Origin: Psychromonas aquimarina ATCC BAA-1526 | GTDB lineage: Bacteria > Pseudomonadota > Gammaproteobacteria > Enterobacterales > Psychromonadaceae | Reading direction: 5' to 3' | Assembly: GCF_000428725.1 (NCBI RefSeq) | Contig: NZ_KE386791.1 | Span: 124,001 to 188,000 of the forward strand | Length of the DNA: 64,000 nucleotides | Shown: positions 24,929 to 33,975 of the stretch, piece after piece | Position numbering within the stretch: position 1 is the first letter of the stretch | Layout of the letters: every line of letters starts with the position of its first letter | Program-made: the position numbers and the translations under genes | The notes under the pieces: generated by a model | Database searches by the model: none | What the model saw: only the letters and a program-made list of their open reading frames with translations | What the model was told of the DNA's origin: nothing

Positions 24929-27900
24929 TTATCCCCCGATTCTGCTTAATTTCCGCGTCTGCAGCTCCCAATGATGGTTCTTTTTAAGCATCTGTTCAAT
25001 CTCTACTGCCGGCACTGGTTTTGAAAAATAATAACCCTGACCGTAGTTACATCCCAGGCTTTTCAAAAAGCTGCACTGTTCAAGTGTTTCAATTCCCTCT
25101 GCCAGGGAATACAGCTTCAAACTTTGCGCCATTTGTACCGTTGCTGTGACTATGGCAATATCGTCTTCGTCATCAGGAATGCCGTCAACAAAGGACTTGT
25201 CGATTTTGAGCTTATGGAAGGGCAGGCGCTTCAGACGGTCAAGTGAGGAATAACCGGTACCAAAATCATCGAGAGAAATCTTGATGCCGTTTTCTTTGAA
25301 ATGCTGCAGTGTTTTCTCCATTCGCTCCGGATCAACAAACATTGCACTTTCGGTTACTTCGATTTCAAGCATACTTTTAGATATGCCCGTCTCATTTATG
25401 ATATTTAGTATCTGACCGGCAATATCACCGTGCCACATCTGCCGAGCTGAAAGGTTAACTGCGACCTGCAGTGAAATCCCCTTATCTGCCCATCTGCGCA
25501 GCTGCTGACAAGCTTCTTGTATCACCCAGTCTCCAATAGGCAGGATCAATCCGGTATCTTCTGCCACCGGCAGGAAGTCTGCTGGCGAGATCAGATGACC
25601 TTCCTCTCGCTCCCAGCGGATCAGAGCTTCTACTCCAACCATTCTGCCGCTGTTTAGATCAATAAGCGGCTGGTAAAAAAGTCTGAATTCCTGTTGTTCA
25701 ACTGCCTTATGGAGCAGTGTTGCTAGTGACATTTTTTTCTGCTGGCGTTCCGACAGTTCTTTGGAGAAATACTGATAGTTATTACGGCCCAGTTCCTTCG
25801 CCCGATACATTGCATTGTCTGCATATTGAATCAACTGTTCGGCATTACCGCTGTCACCAGGCTGCAGACTGATACCAATGCTTGCCGAGATATAGGCATC
25901 CTGTTCTTGAACCCGGAACGGCCTCTGCAGCTCATCTAGAATTCTCTGTGCAACGAGAGATGCTTCCTGCTCGAATTTCGTATTATTGAGCTGTTTTTCG
26001 TATTCAGTGAAGAGAACAATAAATTCGTCTCCCCCTTGCCTCGCAACAATGTCGCTGTCTCGTGTCGCCTTTTTTAAACGCTTTGCAGCCTGCCTGAGCA
26101 GTTCATCACCAGCCGAATGACCGAGTGTGTCGTTAACCAGTTTAAAATCATCCAGATCAATAAACAGTATAGCCAGTGCCCCGCTGTGGCTGCGAATTCG
26201 CTCAACGCTCTGCCGCAGAGACTGCATGATCATTGTCCGGTTAGGCAGATCCGTAAGAGAGTCATGAAAGGCCTGATAGGCAATTTTTTCCTCAGCCTGT
26301 TTGTGATTTTGTTTTGTGCGAATTGCTGTTACACCATAGGCGAGATCATCGGCAAGTTTCTTCATTAACGTTACTTCATCCGCTTCAAAGCTGCTGGTCT
26401 GTGTGCTGTAGATTGACAGCACCCCAAATGCCTCGTTCTTATGCATAAGCGGAAGTACGATCATTGACTGGTAGCCGTGCTTAGCCGCTTCCCTGCGCCA
26501 GTGAACGCCGTCAGAGCCGTTATTTATGCCTGTTTCAATACACGGTTTGCAGGATCTAAGTGCAGCAGCCTCCGGGCAGTCTGCGGACTCGCCGTCCTGC
26601 AGACGCAGCTGCAGTGAACTGCTGTAGCTCTGCTCCTGCCCGGCGCAGGATGCTGTGATTATGGTTTCTGCATTATCGGGATGCCGTAGTCCTACCCAGG
26701 CAAACTGATAGCCTGTTTGTTCAACGATGTTCTTACATACGCCTGTAAGCAGCGAATGCTCATTATCAGAGCGAGTTAGAAGAATATGACTGGCATGGAC
26801 GGCATTTAAAGCCCGGCTGTTTCTGCGCAATTTTTCTTCATGCTCCTTGCGTTTACTGATGTCAGTAGCCGCACAAACAATGCCCTTAACTTTTCCCTTG
26901 CTGTCACGCATTATTGAGCCGGAAAACAGCACTGATATTCTGCGTCCATCCCTGCTGATATAAGATGTTTCTATGCTGGCCGCTGCACCTTTGTGAGTGA
27001 AGGCTTCCAAATTTTTGTTTTTTAAAAGACTTTTTTCAGCAATAATTATGTCAACGGACCGGCCGATTAATTCGTTTTCTTTGTAGTCGAGCAGGGTAAG
27101 CGCCGCTTGATTGACCGAGATAATGTTTCTATCCGGGGTGATAACGATAAGCATGTTGAGCATTGTTTTCAGGATATTGTCCAGGTAATCTTTTGAAACG
27201 GTCGTCTTCTGCAGAGCTTCGGTCATTTTGTTGAATGAACAGGCCAGTTCTCCAACTTCATCATTTGTACTTACCTGTGCTTTTACTGTCAAATTTCCGC
27301 GCGAAAGCTCCTCAACTGTTTCGGTCAGTTTTTCTACCGGTCGGGCAAGCATTCTGCCTGCATAGTAGAGAACTCCTATCAGTAATATGGTCACAATTAA
27401 TGCGGCGGCTGCGACATTTTTTGCCATCTGGTTAACGGGAGCCAGTGCTTTTTCAAGGGGAGTTTCCAGCAGTAGAGTCCAGCCGCTGCCTTTATAACCG
27501 AAAAGGCCGTTCTGTGAATAGTAAACTGCCAGTATAGGCCCGAGTTTTTTATGCGCTCCTTCTTCAATAACAGCACTGCCCCCAGTATTATCTGTAAGCG
27601 ATCTTTCTGCCAGTTCATGCTCGGCGAGATTAAGTTTAAAGATATGATCTGCATAGGCGCTGGGCGCTGCTATGGTCATACCCTTTTTATTGATCAGGTG
27701 TACAACGGCCGGAGGGGGAATTTCATCCAGTGCCTGAATAATCACGGGCCATGCAAAATGGCCTAGCACTACACCGTTAATGGTGCTTTTTCCCTGCCGG
27801 CTTTTAACAGGCGCCGCAAATATGACCGCGGGTCTGCCTGCTTTTACGGGCTGCACCAGATCAGAATAATAGGTTTTACCTGTAACAGCCTGGTAATAGG

Positions 27901-28315
27901 CTGCACTGCTGCTCGGATATTCTTGTATTTGTGTGCCGATAAGCTTTTTATTTGTCGACATGAGGATAGAGCCGTCTTTGTCAATCACAGTTAACAGATC
28001 CCAGGGGCCGGTAAACCGGGCTCGTTCTTCTAGTTCTCTGAGGATTAACGATAAGTATTTATCTTCAGCAGCACTGCTTCGGGCTAGTAACGTCTGTAAA
28101 AAATCATCCTCAGCGATCATTTGAATATCCCGGTAGGCAGTATAGAGGGTTCGGTCAATTGTCTGCATCTGCCGCTGAGCAATTTCCTGATGGTTTTTAC
28201 TGATGTTTTTTTGCAGTACAGTTCTGGCAGAATAAAAAACGCTCAAAACCAGTATCGGCAGGGCAATAAGCGATACCAGTGCAACTGACAGTGTGATTTT
28301 GCTGGCTAATTTCAT
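24929..28315 (-). CDS. membrane GGDEF-EAL cyclic-di-GMP enzyme with dCache, HAMP, PAS and GAF
   Basis: A 1128-residue sensor. The order is: TM helix (residues 7-29), a long periplasmic dCache-like domain (30-290), TM helix (about 297-317), HAMP (320-372), PAS (380-495, with MLIVITPDRNIISVN), GAF (510-660), GGDEF (690-850, with intact RQGGDEFIVLF) and EAL (870-1110, with GVEALIRWER and the DDFGTGYSSL motif). Both catalytic motifs look complete, so it could make and break cyclic-di-GMP. It overlaps the upstream binding-protein gene by 4 bp (ATGA), which suggests that the periplasmic protein delivers its ligand signal to this enzyme. Confidence 0.9.
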   Translation of the reverse strand: MKLASKITLSVALVSLIALPILVLSVFYSARTVLQKNISKNHQEIAQRQMQTIDRTLYTAYRDIQMIAEDDFLQTLLARSSAAEDKYLSLILRELEERARFTGPWDLLTVIDKDGSILMSTNKKLIGTQIQEYPSSSAAYYQAVTGKTYYSDLVQPVKAGRPAVIFAAPVKSRQGKSTINGVVLGHFAWPVIIQALDEIPPPAVVHLINKKGMTIAAPSAYADHIFKLNLAEHELAERSLTDNTGGSAVIEEGAHKKLGPILAVYYSQNGLFGYKGSGWTLLLETPLEKALAPVNQMAKNVAAAALIVTILLIGVLYYAGRMLARPVEKLTETVEELSRGNLTVKAQVSTNDEVGELACSFNKMTEALQKTTVSKDYLDNILKTMLNMLIVITPDRNIISVNQAALTLLDYKENELIGRSVDIIIAEKSLLKNKNLEAFTHKGAAASIETSYISRDGRRISVLFSGSIMRDSKGKVKGIVCAATDISKRKEHEEKLRRNSRALNAVHASHILLTRSDNEHSLLTGVCKNIVEQTGYQFAWVGLRHPDNAETIITASCAGQEQSYSSSLQLRLQDGESADCPEAAALRSCKPCIETGINNGSDGVHWRREAAKHGYQSMIVLPLMHKNEAFGVLSIYSTQTSSFEADEVTLMKKLADDLAYGVTAIRTKQNHKQAEEKIAYQAFHDSLTDLPNRTMIMQSLRQSVERIRSHSGALAILFIDLDDFKLVNDTLGHSAGDELLRQAAKRLKKATRDSDIVARQGGDEFIVLFTEYEKQLNNTKFEQEASLVAQRILDELQRPFRVQEQDAYISASIGISLQPGDSGNAEQLIQYADNAMYRAKELGRNNYQYFSKELSERQQKKMSLATLLHKAVEQQEFRLFYQPLIDLNSGRMVGVEALIRWEREEGHLISPADFLPVAEDTGLILPIGDWVIQEACQQLRRWADKGISLQVAVNLSARQMWHGDIAGQILNIINETGISKSMLEIEVTESAMFVDPERMEKTLQHFKENGIKISLDDFGTGYSSLDRLKRLPFHKLKIDKSFVDGIPDDEDDIAIVTATVQMAQSLKLYSLAEGIETLEQCSFLKSLGCNYGQGYYFSKPVPAVEIEQMLKKNHHWELQTRKLSRIGG

Positions 28316-29349
28316 CGTGCTTCCTGCTGCACGGAATGCATAAGGCTGCGGATAAAAGTTGCGTCAATAAATTTTGTGCTGTCCAGATGCCCTTTGCTTA
28401 CTCCTTTGTCAATCAGGAAATTATCTATATATCGCGCTGTACCGTGCATCGATTCAAACCCTGCACCGTAAGAGAAGGAGGTAATATTATCCCGGAGATC
28501 CAGTATCTGGTCTAGGCGAGCAAAATCCTGTACTTCATCCGTTGTAACCTTGTAGATCCCGGCTATAATAGCGAATGCCTCTTTAGGGTTTTCTTTGATA
28601 AACAGTGTTGTCCTGTGCCATACGTTGACATAGGCCTGAACATCACCCGGCCTTTGTTCAATAAAGCTGCGCCGAAAAACCTGGCCGTTGGGGGATATGC
28701 CGGGAATCTCCGAGGTATCAAAGAGCTTTCGGCCATGCTGCTGTTTTACCGCTTCAGATACAACCGGCTCCCATGTAACAACAGCATCTAGTCGACCTTT
28801 GCTGAACTCCTCTGCCGCCTGTTCACCAGCGAGTTGTATTTTATTAACATCAGCGGGTATTAATCCATTTCGTTTCAGCACTGTATCCAGTATATATTCC
28901 GTATAGGATTCAATGTCCACGCCGATGGTTTTCCCTTTTAAGTCAGTTATTGCTGTAATAGCAGGCTTGGCTACAATAGCCTCTGCGCCGGATGAGTTGT
29001 CGCAATTAATGACCATTACCAGATCGGCGCCTACAGCATTAAAACTCATCACATCAAACAGAGAGAAACCGTGACTGTTTATTTTTCCATTAACAACATC
29101 TTGCAGTGAGCCGTAATAGTCGGGGTTAGTATCGATCAGTTCTACATTCAGGCCTGCTTCTTTAAACCAGCCTTTTTTATCAGCGATTTCTACCCAGTAC
29201 ATTCCCGGCCAGTAATAACGGGCGACTTTCATCGGCAGGCCGGTGGTTTCTGCCTGGTTTTCTATTTCCGGTGCAGACTGCCAGGTCAGCATTGCGATGA
29301 TGATTACAAGTAGTAAAGCAGTGCTGGTGATAAGAAACTTTTTAATCAT
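28312..29349 (-). CDS. NMT1/TauA-type substrate-binding protein, membrane-anchored
   Basis: A 345-residue periplasmic binding-protein fold of the NMT1/THI5/SsuA/TauA group: PMKVARYYWPGMYWVEIADKK, GWFKEAGLNVELIDT, LKGKTIGVDIESYTEYILD and AVVTWEPVVSEAV are typical. The N-terminus (MIKKFLITSTALLLVIIIAM) is hydrophobic with no lipobox and no clean cleavage site, so it may stay anchored. The start at 29349 has AAGG upstream and is preferred to 29364. No ABC permease or ATPase gene is nearby; instead it is coupled by a 4-bp overlap to the GGDEF-EAL gene. That suggests a sensing rather than transport role. The ligand is unknown. Confidence 0.8.
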   Translation of the reverse strand: MIKKFLITSTALLLVIIIAMLTWQSAPEIENQAETTGLPMKVARYYWPGMYWVEIADKKGWFKEAGLNVELIDTNPDYYGSLQDVVNGKINSHGFSLFDVMSFNAVGADLVMVINCDNSSGAEAIVAKPAITAITDLKGKTIGVDIESYTEYILDTVLKRNGLIPADVNKIQLAGEQAAEEFSKGRLDAVVTWEPVVSEAVKQQHGRKLFDTSEIPGISPNGQVFRRSFIEQRPGDVQAYVNVWHRTTLFIKENPKEAFAIIAGIYKVTTDEVQDFARLDQILDLRDNITSFSYGAGFESMHGTARYIDNFLIDKGVSKGHLDSTKFIDATFIRSLMHSVQQEAR

Positions 29350-29703
29350 TTCGTAAACCTTCATTTTGGTTACGGAGGTTGTTTATATTATAGTGAGGAA
29401 ATGAATTTAGTGTCAGTACCTAATTGAATCCTAGTAAAGAATAAGCATTTTTTTAATCAAATTGTTTCAGCTGCGGAGCAGTTTGTTTTTCACAGGAAAC
29501 AGTTCCAGCATTGCTGGTTATTTTAATGAGTAAGGGACTTTCTGATAACTGACTGAGATCGCTGTAGCAGCACATATGGATTCGAGGGGATATTGTCTCT
29601 ACAGTCAGCTTAGATGAGAATATGATTGTTTAATAAATTGTAACTATTGTACCCCGTATAAAATGCAGGTTTTAATCCAGGATCTGTTCTTTTTCGGAGC
29701 TTA
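29350..29703. other. 354-bp intergenic region
   Basis: Lies between the minus-strand mepK and the minus-strand binding-protein operon. Apart from the promoter at 29387-29416 I see no ORF, repeat or strong hairpin. Confidence 0.5.
29387..29416 (-). promoter_or_regulatory. sigma70-type promoter of the binding protein/GGDEF-EAL operon
   Basis: On the minus strand CTGACA (29416-29411) and a perfect TATAAT (29392-29387) are separated by 18 bp and lie about 40 bp upstream of the start codon. Confidence 0.6.
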
Positions 29704-30252
29704 TTACCAGCTGCGAAATCGTCCGCTGTCTATATGGATAAAATTACTCTTCGGGTAATAACCGACACCGCCTGTTTTAAGCGACAAAGCCGCTTTTCTA
29801 ACATCGGCTAAGGGTACGCCTTCGATTCTAAAATCTATTGCCTTACCAAGCATATGCAGACTTTTTTTTGCTACACCCTCAGATCGTTCACTAAGCATTT
29901 TATTGGTAGCTGAGGAGCGGAAACCAGAGATTATCTGTACCTGATTATCGCAGCCTATGATCTGCTGAATGGCTGATATTTGATCGAATAAAGTTTTATC
30001 CATGTTATGGGCTTCATTCTGACGGAAATCGCGGCATAAATGGTTAATTTTTTGAAGTTCACTTAACTGATACTGTCGGCCGTCAAAGTATTGAGTATGC
30101 AGTGATTCACCGGTATGGATATTACTCATCTGTAAAGCTCTGGGAGAGCCTTGTATTAATGAAGCAAATGATAAAGAAGGAAGGGCTGCCGCACCTAAAA
30201 CAAATAAACTGTTTTGAAGAAATTTTCGGCGACTATAAATAGGGGCTGTCAT
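29704..30252 (-). CDS. mepK: murein endopeptidase MepK (YcbK, DUF882/M15A)
   Basis: A Tat-exported peptidoglycan endopeptidase; in E. coli MepK cuts mDap-mDap (3-3) cross-links made by LD-transpeptidases. The twin-arginine signal is SRRKFLQNSLFVLGAAALP. The catalytic zinc motifs are visible: SGFRSSATN, KSLHMLGKAIDFRIEG (H...D) and FIHIDSGR (H.D). The sequence closely parallels E. coli YcbK throughout (NIHTGES..., GGVGYYPKSNF). The start at 30252 is chosen because GGAG lies 5 bp upstream. It follows ldtD in the same direction, the same pairing as in enterobacteria. Confidence 0.9.
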   Translation of the reverse strand: MTAPIYSRRKFLQNSLFVLGAAALPSLSFASLIQGSPRALQMSNIHTGESLHTQYFDGRQYQLSELQKINHLCRDFRQNEAHNMDKTLFDQISAIQQIIGCDNQVQIISGFRSSATNKMLSERSEGVAKKSLHMLGKAIDFRIEGVPLADVRKAALSLKTGGVGYYPKSNFIHIDSGRFRSW

Positions 30253-30396
30253 ATCACTCCGCTGCATGATAAATAAACAATCAAATGCGCGAAGATACTG
30301 ATTTTTAATACAGTCGTCAAATATTAAATAGCTAAAAACAGTGTTTAGAGAGTCTTGTGGCGCTTACTTGTTGAACAGCAAGGCTTTAAATTTTTA

Positions 30397-31983
30397 TCAA
30401 AAATAGAAATTTTTCTCTGAGTTAGGGCTTCTGCTTAATTTATCGTAATTATAGATATCTTTTCTAAACTGAGTGAAACCAAACTCATCAACCCAGACGG
30501 TTTGATACATGGTATACATAGTTATTTTTTTCTTTAAAGCAACCACATTGGTTTTAGGAAGCTGATGGTAGCTGAGAAAATCCTGATTTGAAAAACCTGA
30601 TTTGTCCATCAGCAGCTGCGCAAACTTTTCTGATTTCTGAACCCGTATACAGCCGGAACTATAGGCGCGGTATTGTTTGTTAAACAGTGACTTTGTCGGC
30701 GTATCATGTAGGTAGATTGCATTTTTATTAGGTGTATTGAATTTAAATAAGCCCAGCGCATTACCCTGGCCAGGTTTTTGACGAAGTTTATAGGGGAAAT
30801 TTGCCGCTGTGATGGTATCCCAGGCAATCTTTTCAGGATCAATGACCTCTTTACTCCGCCAGGTAGGGATAATGTCATAACGGTGCTGAGTAAAATAATC
30901 GCTGTCGGATAATGCTTTAGGCAGAATATCCCTGCGCATTATACGTGTCGGCACACGCCAGGTCGGATTAAATACAATGGAATCAAGTTTGGATGAAAAC
31001 AGCGGAGTTTTTCTGGTTAAGCGCCCGACGATAACTTTACTTTCAAAGAGCTTTTCTCCCGATTCCCAGTACTCCATGGTGTAATTAGGAATATTAACTA
31101 ATACCATTCTCGGTTTATTAACGGACCATAACTGTATTCTTAAAATATTTAGTGCCATTAAGCGCATTCTTTCCTGATGGCTGATATTCAACCAGAAACG
31201 GGTATTTGCACCGATAATGCCGTCTGCTTTTAAACCGTGACGTTTTTGGAAAAACTGCACAATATTCTGCAGCTCCGGACTGTACAGTTGTTCACCCTGT
31301 GCTTCAAAATAGGCTTTACTTTCTAAGGATATTTCGCCGGAGATCTGTAAACGGGATAATAAAAGTGTTTTCTGCTCCAGGTTTTCGCCCTGTTTTGCAA
31401 AAGCAGTAAATTCCGGGATGAAAATTTTATTGCGGCTCCTATGATAATAATCGAACAGGTTTTGAGAAAGCCGGGTGTATTGAGCTGATGCCGGCTGCTG
31501 TGCTTGTAAATATTCCAGTCTCTGCTGATTTGACTGTGCATTAAAAAAAGCATTTATTGATTCGGCGGACGGAGCGCCTATACCATGATTTATTCGTCCT
31601 CCAAACAGCCAGGAATTTCCCTGAACAGGGATCTGCTGGCTATAGGACATATAGAATAATAATAAGTCTGCAGCAATACGTTCATAACCCGGCCAGTTAT
31701 TTTCTTTTGCCGCTTCAGTTAATGCCTGGTAACGCTCTGCTAAATCATCGCTGATATCAGCAAGTACCAGAAGTAAAATTTGATTTTCAAACTCGTCCCT
31801 TAAGGACTGATCCTGCCAGATATTTTTATGAGAATGGTCCTGATTGATAGTTTCAACAAGTGCGGGATATTTCAGCTCTATTTCATTAGTACTGCTAAGG
31901 GGGAGCGCATAGCTGTACACAGAAAGCATCGCACTCAGGCAGCTGAGAGTAAAATACAGATAAGATTTCAGCGGATAATTCAT
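30397..31983 (-). CDS. ldtD: L,D-transpeptidase (LdtD/YcbB type)
   Basis: A periplasmic enzyme forming 3-3 peptidoglycan cross-links. It has a Sec signal (MNYPLKSYLYFTLSCLSAML), a peptidoglycan-binding segment (LQNIVQFFQKRHGLKADG) and the YkuD catalytic region VFNPTWRVPTRIMRRDILP followed by YLHDTPTKSLF and SSGCIRVQ, with catalytic Cys445. At 528 residues it is somewhat shorter than E. coli YcbB. The downstream MepK would reverse its cross-links, so the pair likely tunes 3-3 linkage. Confidence 0.88.
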   Translation of the reverse strand: MNYPLKSYLYFTLSCLSAMLSVYSYALPLSSTNEIELKYPALVETINQDHSHKNIWQDQSLRDEFENQILLLVLADISDDLAERYQALTEAAKENNWPGYERIAADLLLFYMSYSQQIPVQGNSWLFGGRINHGIGAPSAESINAFFNAQSNQQRLEYLQAQQPASAQYTRLSQNLFDYYHRSRNKIFIPEFTAFAKQGENLEQKTLLLSRLQISGEISLESKAYFEAQGEQLYSPELQNIVQFFQKRHGLKADGIIGANTRFWLNISHQERMRLMALNILRIQLWSVNKPRMVLVNIPNYTMEYWESGEKLFESKVIVGRLTRKTPLFSSKLDSIVFNPTWRVPTRIMRRDILPKALSDSDYFTQHRYDIIPTWRSKEVIDPEKIAWDTITAANFPYKLRQKPGQGNALGLFKFNTPNKNAIYLHDTPTKSLFNKQYRAYSSGCIRVQKSEKFAQLLMDKSGFSNQDFLSYHQLPKTNVVALKKKITMYTMYQTVWVDEFGFTQFRKDIYNYDKLSRSPNSEKNFYF

Positions 31984-32225
31984 TTCTCAGCAGCCTATAA
32001 AAGTGAATTACGTATTGCTATAAGTATGGTTGAATTATCTGAATATTCAAAAATCGGAAAGAAACAAACAGGTTTCTGTTTTAGCTCAGATGTAACACTT
32101 TATTTATATTTAAAGTAATGAATTTAAAGGAATATTTAGAATGAGGAATAAACTGTCAGGAAGTTTTATCCAGAAATACCGGTGAAAGGCAAGTTGACCT
32201 GTCGCTCATTTTTTGAAAATTGTTC

Positions 32226-32247
32226 AGCAGCTGGTTTGTCAGCTGCT
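32226..32247 (-). terminator. hairpin after the CDF/marR operon
   Basis: An 8-bp stem (AGCAGCTG / CAGCTGCT) with a 6-nt loop, 16 bp after the MarR stop on the minus strand, followed by GAACAATTTTC. The U-tract is weak. Confidence 0.4.
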
Positions 32248-32262
32248 TCACTAAGCCGTTAG

Positions 32263-32679
32263 CTAAAACTCATTATTCATTTTCGATAAACACAACTGCA
32301 GTATCCTGCGTTCATCCTTATTTAAGTTTGCAGTAATATCCTGAGTCAGTGCCAGGTGAAGGTCGTCATGTTCCCGGTAGAGATGCCGGCCGCTGTCTGT
32401 TAAGTCAACCAGAATTGAACGCCTGTCCGATTCGTGCGGACGACGTGCAATAAAACCTGCATTAACTAGTTTATCTATCTGCACGGTTAGTGTGCCGGTT
32501 GTTATTCCTAATCTGTCGGCAAGCTCTTTCATTCTCATCGCACCGTGACTGCCTAGTACTTCGATGGTATGGATCTGTGCCAGAGAAAAATTTTTCTCTC
32601 TTACAACCGCATGCTCCCAGGAAGAAAGCTTGTCGTAAAACTCGATAATAGAATGATTAAGCTGTTCAATATCTTTCAT
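32263..32679 (-). CDS. MarR-family transcriptional regulator
   Basis: A 138-residue winged-helix repressor. The HTH and wing are clear: MRMKELADRLGITTGTLTVQI, split here as ELADRLGITTGTLTVQI, then VNAGFIARRPHESDRRSILVDLT with the conserved DxRs wing. It lies 7 bp downstream of the CDF exporter and is probably co-transcribed with it. The two 13-bp operator-like palindromes in the exporter promoter (33633-33677) suggest it represses its own operon, perhaps relieved by metal. Confidence 0.85.
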   Translation of the reverse strand: MKDIEQLNHSIIEFYDKLSSWEHAVVREKNFSLAQIHTIEVLGSHGAMRMKELADRLGITTGTLTVQIDKLVNAGFIARRPHESDRRSILVDLTDSGRHLYREHDDLHLALTQDITANLNKDERRILQLCLSKMNNEF

Positions 32680-32686
32680 AGAAAAT

Positions 32687-33613
32687 TTATTGTCTCTCGG
32701 TGCAGTGGTTTACTTCAATGGTCAGATGGGCGATTTTATCAAACTTATGCAGTAATTGCTTGTAGTGATCTACCGGTTCAGGAAGGTGGGTGACTAACGA
32801 AATAACCGCCGCATAGTGATCCGCGCTGACTTTCCAGATATGAATATCGCTGACTTTATTATCATTGTGTTTTTCTAATGTGGTGACAATCTGCTCCTGG
32901 TAATCAGATGCGATACCTGCATCAAGAAGAATCGGGCTGGTCTGCTGCATCAGTCCAATCGCCCAGCGGGTGATAATCACTGAACCTACAATTCCCATTA
33001 ACGCATCCACCCAGTTCCATCCCCAGTATTTTCCGGCAAACAGGGCTGCAATTGCCAGTAGAGAGGTTAATGCATCAGCTAATACGTGCAGGTAGGCGGC
33101 TTTTAAGTTGTGGTCATGGTGGTGAGAATGGCTCTGTTCATGGTCATGCCCATGATGGTGATCATCCTTAAGTAAAAATGCACAAACTACATTTACTAAA
33201 AGGCCGATTACAGCAACCATTATCGCTTCATTAAAGTGAATGACTTGCGGTGACATTAAACGCTGGACTGATTCACCAAGCATAATTAATGCTACTAAAC
33301 CAAGAAGAATGGCACTGGTATAGCCGCCGAGAACACTTGCTTTGCCTGTACCAAATGTAAATGAGTCATTGTGTGCATGTTTACGAGCATAGTGATATGC
33401 AAAAATGGTGATCAGGAAAGCAAAAGCGTGAGTGCCCATATGCCAGCCGTCGGCCAGTAAGGCCATTGAGCCGTATATTGTTCCCGCAGCAATTTCGATC
33501 AGCATAGTAATAAGAGTAAGAAATAGTACGTAATAAGTTCGTCGTTCACCCCTATGGTTATGATTGGTAAAATTATGGCTATGCTGCCATTTATTTAAAG
33601 CCTGAGTATGCAT
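32687..33613 (-). CDS. dmeF: CDF-family divalent metal efflux transporter (DmeF-like)
   Basis: A cation diffusion facilitator of 308 residues with six membrane segments exporting divalent metal (Co, Ni or Zn) in exchange for protons. TM2 holds the metal-site DGWHMGTHAFAFL pattern typical of the DmeF group; TM5 has HVLADALTS. Between TM4 and TM5 there is a His-rich loop (DDHHHGHDHEQSHSHHHDH). An AGGAAATACAG ribosome site precedes the ATG. The substrate cannot be fixed from the sequence. Confidence 0.87.
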   Translation of the reverse strand: MHTQALNKWQHSHNFTNHNHRGERRTYYVLFLTLITMLIEIAAGTIYGSMALLADGWHMGTHAFAFLITIFAYHYARKHAHNDSFTFGTGKASVLGGYTSAILLGLVALIMLGESVQRLMSPQVIHFNEAIMVAVIGLLVNVVCAFLLKDDHHHGHDHEQSHSHHHDHNLKAAYLHVLADALTSLLAIAALFAGKYWGWNWVDALMGIVGSVIITRWAIGLMQQTSPILLDAGIASDYQEQIVTTLEKHNDNKVSDIHIWKVSADHYAAVISLVTHLPEPVDHYKQLLHKFDKIAHLTIEVNHCTERQ

Positions 33614-33975
33614 CTGTATTTCCTGTAATTAGTTTGATCATCAAATTAAATATATAGCATATAGTTTGATAGTCAAAGTAATTGTTATTTAATTCAGCAG
33701 GATGATTTAAAAGGATTTATAAATAGAGAAGTAGAGCAGTTTAGAGAACCAGCCTGTCTGTAAGGTAAATATAGTAGATTAAGGTATTATTAGTTAAGAG
33801 ATTAAATGTATGATATAAGGTGTATATCAAATGCATGTTATAATTAAGATGTGTTCTAAACAATTTCAGGCTTAGTAAATAAGCGCTAGTGTATGCACCG
33901 GACAAATATTGAATTCAGCTTAACGGTTAATTCTCCGTTAAACCTTAATTGTTTTGTGTTTTAAGGAGAGCCGTA
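33614..33975. other. 362-bp divergent intergenic region between the CDF operon and fpr
   Basis: Holds the twin operators and promoter of the metal-efflux operon on the minus strand. Near the fpr side there is an inverted repeat TTAACGG / CCGTTAA at 33920-33941 (8-nt spacer) that could form a hairpin in the fpr leader. The rest is AT-rich with no ORF. Confidence 0.5.
33633..33677 (-). promoter_or_regulatory. CDF/marR promoter with two MarR-like operators
   Basis: Two 13-bp palindromes of the same form, TTTGA-NNN-TCAAA, lie at 33633-33645 and 33665-33677, 32 bp centre to centre (three helical turns). On the minus strand -35 TTGACT (33676-33671) and -10 TATATT (33654-33649) fall around them: one site covers the -35 and the other the likely transcription start. 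Repression by the co-encoded MarR protein is inferred. Confidence 0.6.

Noticed and set aside
28312-29349. ABC transporter locus
   Set aside because: No permease or ATPase gene within the neighbourhood; coupling to a GGDEF-EAL gene points to sensing.
31828-32118. 96-codon plus-strand ORF over the ldtD start
   Set aside because: Mostly antisense to the ldtD signal region and without a ribosome site.
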